From Bordetella parapertussis (GTDB lineage Bacteria > Pseudomonadota > Gammaproteobacteria > Burkholderiales > SG8-41), in the NCBI GenBank assembly GCA_945906815.1, contig CAMDRT010000002.1, positions 124,001 to 188,000 on the forward strand: a stretch of 64,000 nucleotides of DNA, given 5' to 3'. Below, in pieces: positions 53,039-61,308 of this stretch (its first letter is position 1; the number at the start of each line of letters is the position of its first letter). The position numbers and the translations under genes are program-made. The notes under the pieces are model-generated. The model was not told the DNA's origin, ran no database searches, and was given only the letters and a program-made list of their open reading frames with translations.

Positions 53039-53090
53039 CTGTAGCGGCGGGATACCCCCGGATCAAGTCCGGGGGCCTCCCGCCCTACAC
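53039..53090. terminator. strong palindrome between convergent genes, probable bidirectional terminator
   Basis: TGTAGCGGCGGGA, then CCCCCGGA, a five-base loop, TCCGGGGG and TCCCGCCCTACA form a nested stem of about 19 pairs in two helices between the TPP gene and the leftward dienelactone hydrolase gene. There is no long T-run, so termination is inferred from stem strength and position; it may equally be a REP-like element. Confidence 0.55.
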
Positions 53091-53091
53091 T

Positions 53092-53793
53092 CTACGATCC
53101 CAGATGTTGGCGAAAAAAATCCACCGTAAGCGCTAAAGCCCGATCCGCATCGGCCTTGCGATAGGGCCTGCCCCCATGCCGTGCGAACGCATGATCGGCT
53201 TCGGCATATTTGTGGATCGTCACCAGCGGATTGGGTGACAGCCGCCGCTCCAGCAAGGCATTCACTTCGGCTTGCACCCAGCGATCCTGCATCGCCATGT
53301 GCAGCATGAACGGTCGATGCAGATTGCCCGCTTCACGAATATTGTGCTCGATGTAGGTGCCGTAATAGGCCACAGCACACTCGATATCGCTACGGCAACA
53401 CAGCAAATAACACAGCTTGCCACCGAGACAATAACCCACCGCGCCCGCCTTGCCGTTGCATTGCGGCAGAGCCGCAAGATATTTCACGGTGTCTTCCATG
53501 TCGCGCACACCGAGGTCGTAATCGAAATCGTAATACAAATCGAACGCTTTTTTCGCGTCCTCGGGATTGCGGTCGGACAATTCCACCCCCGCCTCCTGCC
53601 GCCAGAACAGATCGGGCACCAGACACACGAAGCCGGCTTCGGCGAACGCCTGCGCATGTTGGCGCATGGTGTCGTTGACGCCCCAGATTTCCATGATCGC
53701 GACAATGCCGCCCACCGGCGTGCCATCCGGCACCGCCAGGTAGGCGTCCATCACGCCGTCGCGCACAGGCACTTGGATGTGGGATGTTTTCAT
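53092..53793 (-). CDS. dienelactone hydrolase family protein
   Basis: A 233-residue alpha/beta hydrolase. The nucleophile is a cysteine in VGYCLGGK near residue 120, the family hallmark, with a later Asp (MQDRW) near 170 and His (DHAFARHGG) near 203 completing the triad. Such enzymes hydrolyse lactones from aromatic-ring cleavage or related esters. It is four bases downstream of cofC in the same orientation and so probably belongs to the F420 operon, though its role there is unknown. Confidence 0.85.
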   Translation of the reverse strand: MKTSHIQVPVRDGVMDAYLAVPDGTPVGGIVAIMEIWGVNDTMRQHAQAFAEAGFVCLVPDLFWRQEAGVELSDRNPEDAKKAFDLYYDFDYDLGVRDMEDTVKYLAALPQCNGKAGAVGYCLGGKLCYLLCCRSDIECAVAYYGTYIEHNIREAGNLHRPFMLHMAMQDRWVQAEVNALLERRLSPNPLVTIHKYAEADHAFARHGGRPYRKADADRALALTVDFFRQHLGS

Positions 53794-53797
53794 AGGA

Positions 53798-54502
53798 CTA
53801 TTTGGTGCGCGATGTGATTACGCCCGCGCTGCGCGACGCTGTGAGGGGCAATGGGGCCAGAAACTCTTGTGGTGCGTCACCGCTGTTGCGCCATTCCGCA
53901 AGATCTTCGGGCGTGTCCAGATCAAACGCCAGCGCCGCGTTGATGCACGGAAAAGTACGCACACCGCGCGCCTCGCCCTGCGCGATATGGCGCGCGTAAC
54001 TATCCTTGCCAAACGCAAACTTGCGCACACTGGCATCGACCAGCAAGGCATTGGTGCCTTTGAAATGACGGTCGGGCGCGATCACCACGTCCTTACCGAG
54101 CACCGGCAGCATCTCCATCGCCGCCAACGCCTCAACCTCCAAACGCGGTAAGTCACACGGCAGGATCAGCAGCCGTTGCGCGCCCAGCGTCGCCGCCGCG
54201 TGAGCAGCAGCCTGCGACAATGCGGCATTCAGCCCACCGCTGGATGCCTGCTTACTGGTGTGTTCCGGCAGCGCAATCGCACCCGCTTTACGCGCCAGCG
54301 CGAGCGTGACTTCGCATGGGCTCACCAGCACACAGCGCTGCGCGTCGCCCAGCCACGCGCGCACGACGCGCAAGGTGCGTGCGAGCAGCCAGCGATTAAG
54401 CTTGGCGCGTGCGGCCGGTTGCAGCACGGTGGACAAACGTGACTTGCCTTCGTTCACGCCGCGATGCGGCACAATGACCCATACGTGTTTGTATTCAGAC
54501 AT
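53798..54502 (-). CDS. cofC: 2-phospho-L-lactate (or phosphoenolpyruvate/3-phosphoglycerate) guanylyltransferase CofC/FbiD
   Basis: A 234-residue nucleotidyltransferase with VWVIVPHRGVNEGKSRL at the N-terminus, and LLILPCDLPRL near residue 110 as the metal-binding motif, matching CofC/FbiD. It activates a C3 phospho-acid with GTP for attachment to Fo in F420 synthesis. Substrate choice (2-phospholactate, PEP or 3-phosphoglycerate) differs between lineages and cannot be read here. It follows cofD in the leftward operon after ten bases. Confidence 0.87.
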   Translation of the reverse strand: MSEYKHVWVIVPHRGVNEGKSRLSTVLQPAARAKLNRWLLARTLRVVRAWLGDAQRCVLVSPCEVTLALARKAGAIALPEHTSKQASSGGLNAALSQAAAHAAATLGAQRLLILPCDLPRLEVEALAAMEMLPVLGKDVVIAPDRHFKGTNALLVDASVRKFAFGKDSYARHIAQGEARGVRTFPCINAALAFDLDTPEDLAEWRNSGDAPQEFLAPLPLTASRSAGVITSRTK

Positions 54503-54512
54503 TATTTAGGGA

Positions 54513-55442
54513 TCAGCTCCGCGCCAGAGCGAGCACGCGGCGAGCCAGCGTTGCGCTTTTGCGGCGATTGCTCATCAAGGTATCGGTAACCAGCACGCGC
54601 TTGCCCAGACCTTGAATCGCGCCGGCTAACTTCACATCTTGCTGGTCGATCACCCAACGATCTACTGCGCTGCCATAGTGGCGCGCAATTTCCAGCGCAG
54701 TGGGCCGCAATCCCAACTCGCGCATCATTTTTGCGGCAGGCCCTTTGACCGCCGCGCCGCCAATGATCGGCGACACCGCCACCACGGGAAAGCTGCGCGC
54801 CTTCAGCCACGCTTTGATGGCAGGCACGCTGAAGATGGGCGCTATGCTCACGAACGGGTTTGAGGGGCACAGCACCACAGCATCCACCCGCCCGCGCAGC
54901 ACGCGCGCCAGTGCATCGGGCACACGTGCGTTGCGCGCGCCGGTGTAACGAAATCCGCTCACGCACGGCTGGCACTGCTGTCGCACGAAGTAATTCTGAA
55001 AATCCATTTCACCCGATGTTGTTTTCACACGGGTGCGCACCGGCGTTTCGCTCATCGGCAAAATCCTGTGCGGGATGCCCAGGCGCGCGGCAACATCGTG
55101 GGTCACTGCCGAGAGTGATGCGCCGCCACGCAAGGCCTCACGCCGCAGCACATGCAGCGCGAGATCGCGATCCCCCAATTGAAACCAGTGGGCGCCGCCC
55201 AGACGCTTTACTTCGTTCATGAACTGCCATGTTTCGCCCGCGCGGCCCCAGCCGGTTTGCGGATTGTTGACGCCTGCCAGCGTGTACAGCATGGTGTCGA
55301 TGTCGGGGCAAACGGTAAAACCCAGGTGCTCGAAATCATCGCCGGTATTCACCACTAGGGTCAGTTCCTGCGGCGACAACACCGCCGCCAGCCCGAGCGC
55401 GAGCTTCGCGCCACCGACACCGCCTGCCAGCGCCACGATCAT
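54513..55442 (-). CDS. cofD: 2-phospho-L-lactate transferase CofD/FbiA
   Basis: A 309-residue enzyme transferring the activated C3 phospho-acid to the Fo chromophore. VALAGGVGGAKLALGLA at the N-terminus, VVNTGDDFEHLGFTVCPDIDTMLYTLAG near 32-60, and VLCPSNPFVSIAPI near 200 are all CofD signatures. Its start codon overlaps the cofE stop by four bases. Confidence 0.92.
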   Translation of the reverse strand: MIVALAGGVGGAKLALGLAAVLSPQELTLVVNTGDDFEHLGFTVCPDIDTMLYTLAGVNNPQTGWGRAGETWQFMNEVKRLGGAHWFQLGDRDLALHVLRREALRGGASLSAVTHDVAARLGIPHRILPMSETPVRTRVKTTSGEMDFQNYFVRQQCQPCVSGFRYTGARNARVPDALARVLRGRVDAVVLCPSNPFVSIAPIFSVPAIKAWLKARSFPVVAVSPIIGGAAVKGPAAKMMRELGLRPTALEIARHYGSAVDRWVIDQQDVKLAGAIQGLGKRVLVTDTLMSNRRKSATLARRVLALARS

Positions 55443-56209
55443 CGAAACAAGTCCTCGGCTTCGGGGCGCAGCAGTTCTTTGACCGAACTCTCACGCGGCG
55501 AATGTAACGCATAAGGAAATCCGCGCACCAGCACTGCGGGCGTGCCCTCATCCGCCTGGCCCATGACCAGCGAAGCGGCGGCAGCGAGTTCGTCGGCGGC
55601 GGCCACCTGCGTCACCTTCAGGGCGCGGCCTTCGCGGTCTTTATTCCCGCGCAAATCTATCAACGCCGGTATGCCGGCAACACCTATCGCGGTGCCGGTC
55701 ACGCCGTGGCGCCAGGCGCGCCCGAAACTGTCGATGATGAGCACGCCCACGTCGACGCCGCTGTCGCCGCGCAATGCGTGGCGCAACTGGCGCGCGCTGC
55801 CATCGGGGTCCAGCGGCAACAACAACACGGCGTCTTCGGCGCCCGGCACATTGGATTGGTCAATACCCGCGTTCGCCATCACAAATCCCAGCTTGTGTTC
55901 GACAATGATAATGCCCGGCTTCGCGCGCAGCACTTGCTGTGATTCACCCAGTATCAGTTCGACGATGCGCGGGTCTTTGTGGGCTACCTTGGCCAGCGTT
56001 TGCGCGCGCGCGGAGGGCCGCACACCCGCCAGTTGCACCAAACGGCCTTCGGCTTTGGAGACGATTTTTTGTGCCAGCACGAGGATGTCACCTGTCTGGA
56101 GCCGCATCCCCGTGCGCGCGATTGACGCCCGCAACAAATCCACGAGATCCGATCCGCGTTCGACTTCGGGAATGTCAGGTAAAGCAATAAGACGAAGTTC
56201 GCGCAGCAT
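55439..56209 (-). CDS. cofE: coenzyme F420-0:L-glutamate ligase CofE/FbiB (single domain)
   Basis: From the ATG at 56209, 256 residues. ELRLIALPDIPEVERGSDLVDLL at the start, LVLAQKIVSKAEGRLV near 38 and VLIIDSFGRAWRHGVTGTAIGVAGI near 160-185 match CofE. It adds gamma-glutamyl residues to F420-0. Unlike mycobacterial FbiB there is no C-terminal nitroreductase domain. Its upstream neighbour is the F420 oxidoreductase gene, 37 bases away. Confidence 0.9.
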   Translation of the reverse strand: MLRELRLIALPDIPEVERGSDLVDLLRASIARTGMRLQTGDILVLAQKIVSKAEGRLVQLAGVRPSARAQTLAKVAHKDPRIVELILGESQQVLRAKPGIIIVEHKLGFVMANAGIDQSNVPGAEDAVLLLPLDPDGSARQLRHALRGDSGVDVGVLIIDSFGRAWRHGVTGTAIGVAGIPALIDLRGNKDREGRALKVTQVAAADELAAAASLVMGQADEGTPAVLVRGFPYALHSPRESSVKELLRPEAEDLFR

Positions 56210-56246
56210 ACGGTGAGGGTAGGGAAAACACAGCCATCCAGCTGCG

Positions 56247-56903
56247 TTACTTTGACGGCAAGCCGGTAATCCGTATCCCCGACGCCGGGACTTTGTAACG
56301 TTTGTTAATCGCAATCAGCACCGACGTCAGCGCCTCGGACGCCACCGAATTCGCCAGCACGCCCGCGTGCCACGCGCGCAGGCCCGCGTCATGCGCGAGG
56401 CCGATCACCACTTCGCGCGCATCGGTATCGTCGCCGCACACCAGCACATCGCAATCGACCTCGTGCGCCGCATCCTTGAGGTGGGTGGCGGAAACGTTCT
56501 GGAATGCGGAGACCACTTTCACCTGCGCACCCAGCCGCCGCTGCAACGCCAGCACTGCCGATTCGCCGTTGGGCAACTGCACTTTATCCACCCGCGGTGG
56601 GGTGAGCGGCACGGTGACATCAATCAGAATTTTACCGGCCAGTTGACCAGCGACACTTTCGGCGGTGGCCAGTTGTGCCGTGTAGGGAACGGTGAGCACC
56701 ACTATCGCTGCCTGCGCGGCCTCTGCATTGCTGGCGCCGTGCACCTTGGCTTTGCCGCCGAGCAATAGATTCAGTTCCGCCGCGCTGGCTTGCGCTTTGC
56801 CTGCGTCGCGCGAGCCTATCACCACCGCGTGCCCTGCCAGCGCCCAGCGATAGGCAAGCCCGCTGCCTTCCTTGCCGCTACCGCCGAGCACGCCGATGTT
56901 CAC
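56247..56903 (-). CDS. npdG: NADPH:coenzyme F420 oxidoreductase (NpdG/Fno)
   Basis: A 218-residue Rossmann protein beginning at GTG. IGVLGGSGKEGSGLAYRWALAGH and VVIGSRDAGKA near residues 2-38 form the NADP site; VLTVPYTAQ near 70 and NVSATHLKD near 135 are Fno signatures. It moves hydride between NADPH and F420, giving the reduced cofactor for F420-dependent enzymes. The start overlaps the FO synthase stop by four bases, so it is a coupled member of the cofactor operon. Confidence 0.9.
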   Translation of the reverse strand: MNIGVLGGSGKEGSGLAYRWALAGHAVVIGSRDAGKAQASAAELNLLLGGKAKVHGASNAEAAQAAIVVLTVPYTAQLATAESVAGQLAGKILIDVTVPLTPPRVDKVQLPNGESAVLALQRRLGAQVKVVSAFQNVSATHLKDAAHEVDCDVLVCGDDTDAREVVIGLAHDAGLRAWHAGVLANSVASEALTSVLIAINKRYKVPASGIRITGLPSK

Positions 56904-59218
56904 GCGGCGCTACGCTCTTTTTGAGCCGGCATCGGCAACGCTACCAGCGGTGGCGCCACCTGCGCTGCCGCATGCCGCTCCAGCGTCGCGTCGCCATACA
57001 GCGTGGTGCGTTGCTGCGGCACGCGCCCTGCCGCACAAATCATTGCTTCCATGCCCGCCGGCGGCATTTCCTGCCCGTGCTGCGTGCCGGCGGCGCGCGA
57101 AATGCTTTCGTTCATCAGCGTGCCGCCGAGGTCATTGACGCCGGCGGCTAGGCACGCAGCCACACCGTCTGCACCCAATTTCACCCACGACACCTGTATG
57201 TTCTGTATCACCGGATGCAGCACCAGCCGCGCCACCGCGTGCATCAATACCGCCTCGCGCGACGTCGGCCCCTTGCGTGCGCGGCCCTGCTGATACACCG
57301 GCGCGCCCATGTGCACAAAAGGCAGCGGGATGAATTCGGTGAAGCCGCCGGTTTTCTCCTGCAAGGCGCGCACCCGCAGCAGATGCCGCGCCCAATGGCG
57401 CGGATGATCCACGTGGCCAAACATGATGGTTGCGGTCGAGCGCAAACCCAGCCCGTGCGCAGTCTGCATCACGCTGAGCCATTCTTCAGTATTCACTTTA
57501 TCCGGGCAAATCATGCGCCGCACTTCGTCGTCGAGAATTTCGGCGGCAGTGCCGGGCAGACTGTTCAAGCCCGCATCGATCAACCGCGACAGAAATTCAC
57601 GCACCGGCACACCCAGAGTTTGCGCACCGTGGGTGACTTCCAGCGGCGTGAATGCGTGCACGTGGATGGCGGGCGCTGCGCGTTTCACCGCACGCAGAAT
57701 GTCGAGATAGGTGTCGCCGGTGTACGAGGGATGAATGCCGCCCTGCATGCACACTTCGGTGGCGCCACGCGCCCAGGCTTCGGCCACCCGCCGTTCGATT
57801 TCTGCGAGCGGCAAATCATAGGCCGCACCACGCAGCGACGCGCTGTGGCGGCCCTTGGAAAACGCGCAGAAAGTGCAGCGATAGGTGCAGATGTTGGTGT
57901 AATTGATGTTGCGGTTCACCACGTAGCGCACGATGTCGCCTACGCTATTGCGACGCAGTTCGTCGGCGGCGGCGCAGATGTCGTGAAACGCGTCACCGCG
58001 TGCGCTGAACAGCTGCGCGATACCGGCTTCGGTAGAGGTATCGTAGCTCTTTGTTTTTAATGCGTGTTTTTTTATGGGCGGCAACGCTGTCAACGACAAT
58101 GCCAGGCCCGGCGACCAGCCATCGGCGCGCGCATAGCCATCGGTGTCACTGGCACGGATGATGGCGGTGGCGATTTTTGGATGATGCCAAGCCTGCGCCT
58201 GGTGCACGTAGCCGGGGTAGCTCGGCAGCCGCGCCACCAGTTCCTTGCCGTGCGCAGCACTAACGCGGCGCAATTCTTCGATGGCGGGCCACGGCGCTTC
58301 GGGATTCACATGATCCGGCGTTACCGGCGACACGCCGCCCCAGTCGTTGATGCCAGCGGCTATCAATTCCCCGCTGTTCTGGGCACTCAGATTCGGTGGC
58401 GCCTGCAGGTTCATCTGTGCGCCCAGAATCAGCCGTGCCACGGCGATGGTCCACAGCAATTCCTCGTGCGGCGCATGGGGTGCAGCGGCCATGCGGGTAG
58501 CGGGCTTGGCACGAAAATTCTGGATGATGACTTCTTGAATGTGGCCGTAGCGCTGATGCAAATCCCGTATGGCCAGCAGCGCGGCTATGCGCTCCGCGCG
58601 TGTTTCGCCGATGCCGATGAGGATGCCGGTGGTGAACGGTATTTTTAGTTCGCCCGCGAGCCTCAGCGTTTCGAGCCGCGCTGCCGGATGCTTGTCCGGC
58701 GAGCCAAAATGTGGTCCGCCTTTTTCGCACAGGCGCTCGGCGGTGCTTTCCAGCATCAAGCCCTGCGACGCACTGACTTCGCGTAAGCTCGCCATCTCAT
58801 CGCGCGTCATCACGCCCGGATTCACGTGCGGCAGCAACGCCGTCTCGCGCAACACCAGCGCGCACATCGCCTGCAGGTAGGCTAGGGTGCTGGCGTAACC
58901 CAGCGTCGCGAGTTCTTCGCGCGCGGACTTGTAGCGCAACTCCGGTTTGTCGCCGAGCGTAAACAGCGCCTCGGTGCAGTCTGCCGCCTGCCCTGCTTGG
59001 GCGATAGCCAGTACTTCATCCGGCGTGAGATACCCACGCACCCCCGCCTGTGGCGCGTGCGCAAAAGTGCAGTAGCTGCAGACATCGCGGCACAGCCGCG
59101 TCAACGGTATGAACACCTTGCGCGAGTATGAGATGAGTGGGCCGTGGCCCGCATCGCGCAGGCGCGCGGCTTCGGGCATCACGCCGGCTGCTGCACTGTT
59201 TGTCAGGTGCTCAAACAT
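56900..59218 (-). CDS. fbiC: FO synthase, CofG-CofH fusion (FbiC)
   Basis: A 772-residue fusion of two radical-SAM enzymes. The N-terminal CofG half has CRDVCSYCTFAH (CxxxCxxC cluster) near residue 39-50, and the C-terminal CofH half has CTYRCTFCAFSK near 447-458. Together they join a tyrosine-derived unit to a ribityl-aminouracil to make Fo (7,8-didemethyl-8-hydroxy-5-deazariboflavin). Domain order equals that of actinobacterial FbiC, which is somewhat longer. It is the first dedicated F420 gene in the leftward direction. Confidence 0.93.
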   Translation of the reverse strand: MFEHLTNSAAAGVMPEAARLRDAGHGPLISYSRKVFIPLTRLCRDVCSYCTFAHAPQAGVRGYLTPDEVLAIAQAGQAADCTEALFTLGDKPELRYKSAREELATLGYASTLAYLQAMCALVLRETALLPHVNPGVMTRDEMASLREVSASQGLMLESTAERLCEKGGPHFGSPDKHPAARLETLRLAGELKIPFTTGILIGIGETRAERIAALLAIRDLHQRYGHIQEVIIQNFRAKPATRMAAAPHAPHEELLWTIAVARLILGAQMNLQAPPNLSAQNSGELIAAGINDWGGVSPVTPDHVNPEAPWPAIEELRRVSAAHGKELVARLPSYPGYVHQAQAWHHPKIATAIIRASDTDGYARADGWSPGLALSLTALPPIKKHALKTKSYDTSTEAGIAQLFSARGDAFHDICAAADELRRNSVGDIVRYVVNRNINYTNICTYRCTFCAFSKGRHSASLRGAAYDLPLAEIERRVAEAWARGATEVCMQGGIHPSYTGDTYLDILRAVKRAAPAIHVHAFTPLEVTHGAQTLGVPVREFLSRLIDAGLNSLPGTAAEILDDEVRRMICPDKVNTEEWLSVMQTAHGLGLRSTATIMFGHVDHPRHWARHLLRVRALQEKTGGFTEFIPLPFVHMGAPVYQQGRARKGPTSREAVLMHAVARLVLHPVIQNIQVSWVKLGADGVAACLAAGVNDLGGTLMNESISRAAGTQHGQEMPPAGMEAMICAAGRVPQQRTTLYGDATLERHAAAQVAPPLVALPMPAQKERSAA

Positions 59219-59256
59219 TTACGGCCAAAACCTTGTTTAACTGGGGTTGCTCGATT

Positions 59257-60225
59257 TTAGTCAATCTTCACACCCGTCACCTTCACCACCTCCGCCCAAG
59301 TCTTCACATCCTGCTCCATCGCGCGCTGCATCACCTCCGGGCTTTGCTTCATCGCTTCGGCCGCATTGGCGAAGAATATCTCTTTAGCCTTCGGCGCATC
59401 CACCGCTTTGGCGAACTCGGCGTTGAGACGCTCGATAATAGCGCGCGGGGTGTTGGCTGGCGCCAGCACGCTGGCGATTACCGCAGCGTCCGCGCCTTTG
59501 ACGGTTTCGCCGAGCGCGGGGATTTCTGGCAGGGCCGCGGCGCGTTTATCGGATGTGAGCCCTATGGCCACCAGCTTTTTCGAGCGCACGTGTTCCAACG
59601 CCGCCGGGATCGTCGTCACAATCAGCGCGATCTCGCCGGTGAGCAGTGAAATGGTTGAAGTCGCCCCACCTTTGTAGTTGACCGCTGTCAACTTGATGCC
59701 GGCACGCAAGCCGAATTTTTCAGCGGCCAGATGTGTTCCCGTACCCACGCCCGCGTTACCGCAGGTAATGCCGGGACTTCGTTTCGCCAACGCAATCAAT
59801 TCCTTTGCGTTGTTCACGCCCACCGATGGGTGCGCCACCATAATAAACGGCGACGTGGACACTGGCGCAACGGAAATCAGGTCGCGCGCATGATTAAAAC
59901 CGAGCTTGTGGTAAAGCGACGGCATGATGGCGTGTGTCGAGCGATCGGTGAACAATAGCGTGTAGCCGTCGGCGGGCGCTTTGGCGACAAACTCCGCCGC
60001 GACCGTCGTTCCGGCACCGGCGCGATTTTCCACGATCACCTGTTGGCCCAAAGTGCGGGTGAGTTCCGCAGCAGTCACGCGCGCGAAGGTGTCGGTGGCG
60101 CCGCCGGGGGCGAAGGCTACGATCAGGCGCACGGGTTTGGCGGGAAAGGTCTGAGCCGTTGCCTGCCCCAAGGCAGCACTGAGCACGGCACCCACAGCGG
60201 CAGTTAAGTATTTGTTTTTAATCAT
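59257..60225 (-). CDS. Bug/TctC-family tripartite tricarboxylate transporter substrate-binding protein
   Basis: A 322-residue periplasmic binding protein. A signal peptide (about residues 1-24, ending GQATAQ) precedes FPAKPVRLIVAFAPGGATDTFAR, the Bug signature, and NRAGAGTTVAAEFVAKAPADGYTLLF. It should capture a carboxylate or related ligand; no TctA/TctB membrane genes are nearby, which is common for Bug expansions. Its ATG overlaps the stop of the LLM oxidoreductase gene, tying it to the F420 operon. Confidence 0.9.
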   Translation of the reverse strand: MIKNKYLTAAVGAVLSAALGQATAQTFPAKPVRLIVAFAPGGATDTFARVTAAELTRTLGQQVIVENRAGAGTTVAAEFVAKAPADGYTLLFTDRSTHAIMPSLYHKLGFNHARDLISVAPVSTSPFIMVAHPSVGVNNAKELIALAKRSPGITCGNAGVGTGTHLAAEKFGLRAGIKLTAVNYKGGATSTISLLTGEIALIVTTIPAALEHVRSKKLVAIGLTSDKRAAALPEIPALGETVKGADAAVIASVLAPANTPRAIIERLNAEFAKAVDAPKAKEIFFANAAEAMKQSPEVMQRAMEQDVKTWAEVVKVTGVKID

Positions 60226-61175
60226 TTGTTCCTCAGGGCAGGCAACACGTCCGCGATCAACTGCTGCAACTGCGCCACCTGATCCTCGCCCACCAGCCGT
60301 ATGCACAGATCGGTAACGCCTGCGGCCTCATAGCGCTTAAGCACATCGATCACTGCTGACGCTGGCCCCAAGCCCATCATGCCACGGAAATTCATGCCGC
60401 CGCCGTAGTATTTTTCGAGAAACTCGTGCGTCAGCGACTCGGCTTTGGCCGCGTCATCTTCAAGCCGGATGGTAGTGTAAACGCACAGGGGAAAATCAGC
60501 GCGCGGGCGTCCGTGTTTGGCCATCGCCTCCGCGCACACCGCACGCAGTTGGCGGATATCGTTTTCGGTCACGTAGGTGGTAACCACGCCGTCACCGAAT
60601 TTGCCGACGCGCTCGATCTGCGCGGGAATGAATTCGCCGCGATTGCCGGCCGTGACCAGCAGCGGCGGGCCTTCCTCGTTCCACGGCAGCGGGCCTATGG
60701 TGTGTTCGGTAAGCTTGTAGCCGTTGCCTTCATGCGTCACCGGCTTGCCGCTCCACAGCATGCGCCACACTTTTATGTGTTCTTCGAGGTCTAGCGCGCG
60801 GCGCTTGTGTACTTGCCCGCACGCCTCCCACTCGCGCGCAATGGCGGGCAGCCCCCAACCCACGCCGAGGCCCAGCACCAGCCGCCCCCGCGAAATCTGA
60901 TCGATGTTGGCGAGCTGATGCGCCAGCACCGTCGGCTGGCGCAATGCCGGCAACAAAACCGCAGTCCCTAGTCTGGCGCGTTGGGTGATCGCCGCCACAT
61001 ACGCGAGCGTGGTCAGCGGTTCCAGGCGCGGTTTCGCCACCACACTGTCCCCCACCCATACGTCCATGTCCGCGTCGTCGCACAGCCGCGCGATGGTCCA
61101 GCAGTCTTCCACCGGCGGCCGCCGTGCCGACTGAATAATCACGCCCCGGTGGGGCAACAACACACCCAAACGCAT
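60222..61175 (-). CDS. LLM-class (luciferase-like) F420-dependent oxidoreductase
   Basis: A 317-residue TIM-barrel flavin/F420 oxidoreductase. MRLGVLLPHRG at the start, WVGDSVVAKPRLEPLTTLAYVAAITQRARLGTAVLLPALRQPTVLAHQLANID near 40-90 (cited here in pieces: DSVVAKPRLEP, LGTAVLLPALRQP) and LVLGLGVGWG near 99 are typical LLM-F420 motifs. Given the F420 genes downstream, use of F420H2 rather than FMN is likely. Substrate unknown. It is the promoter-proximal gene of the leftward operon. Confidence 0.85.
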   Translation of the reverse strand: MRLGVLLPHRGVIIQSARRPPVEDCWTIARLCDDADMDVWVGDSVVAKPRLEPLTTLAYVAAITQRARLGTAVLLPALRQPTVLAHQLANIDQISRGRLVLGLGVGWGLPAIAREWEACGQVHKRRALDLEEHIKVWRMLWSGKPVTHEGNGYKLTEHTIGPLPWNEEGPPLLVTAGNRGEFIPAQIERVGKFGDGVVTTYVTENDIRQLRAVCAEAMAKHGRPRADFPLCVYTTIRLEDDAAKAESLTHEFLEKYYGGGMNFRGMMGLGPASAVIDVLKRYEAAGVTDLCIRLVGEDQVAQLQQLIADVLPALRNK

Positions 61176-61308
61176 AGCCCTATTCTCCTCAAACTTTGCA
61201 GCAGACTTCTAAACCATTCCGGCGTTGTCGGCAAGCATTCTGCCATCGGCGCAATTGGTGTAGGCTCTGCGACTGATCTCTGTTAGAGACGATCCTGGAG
61301 CGAAAATT

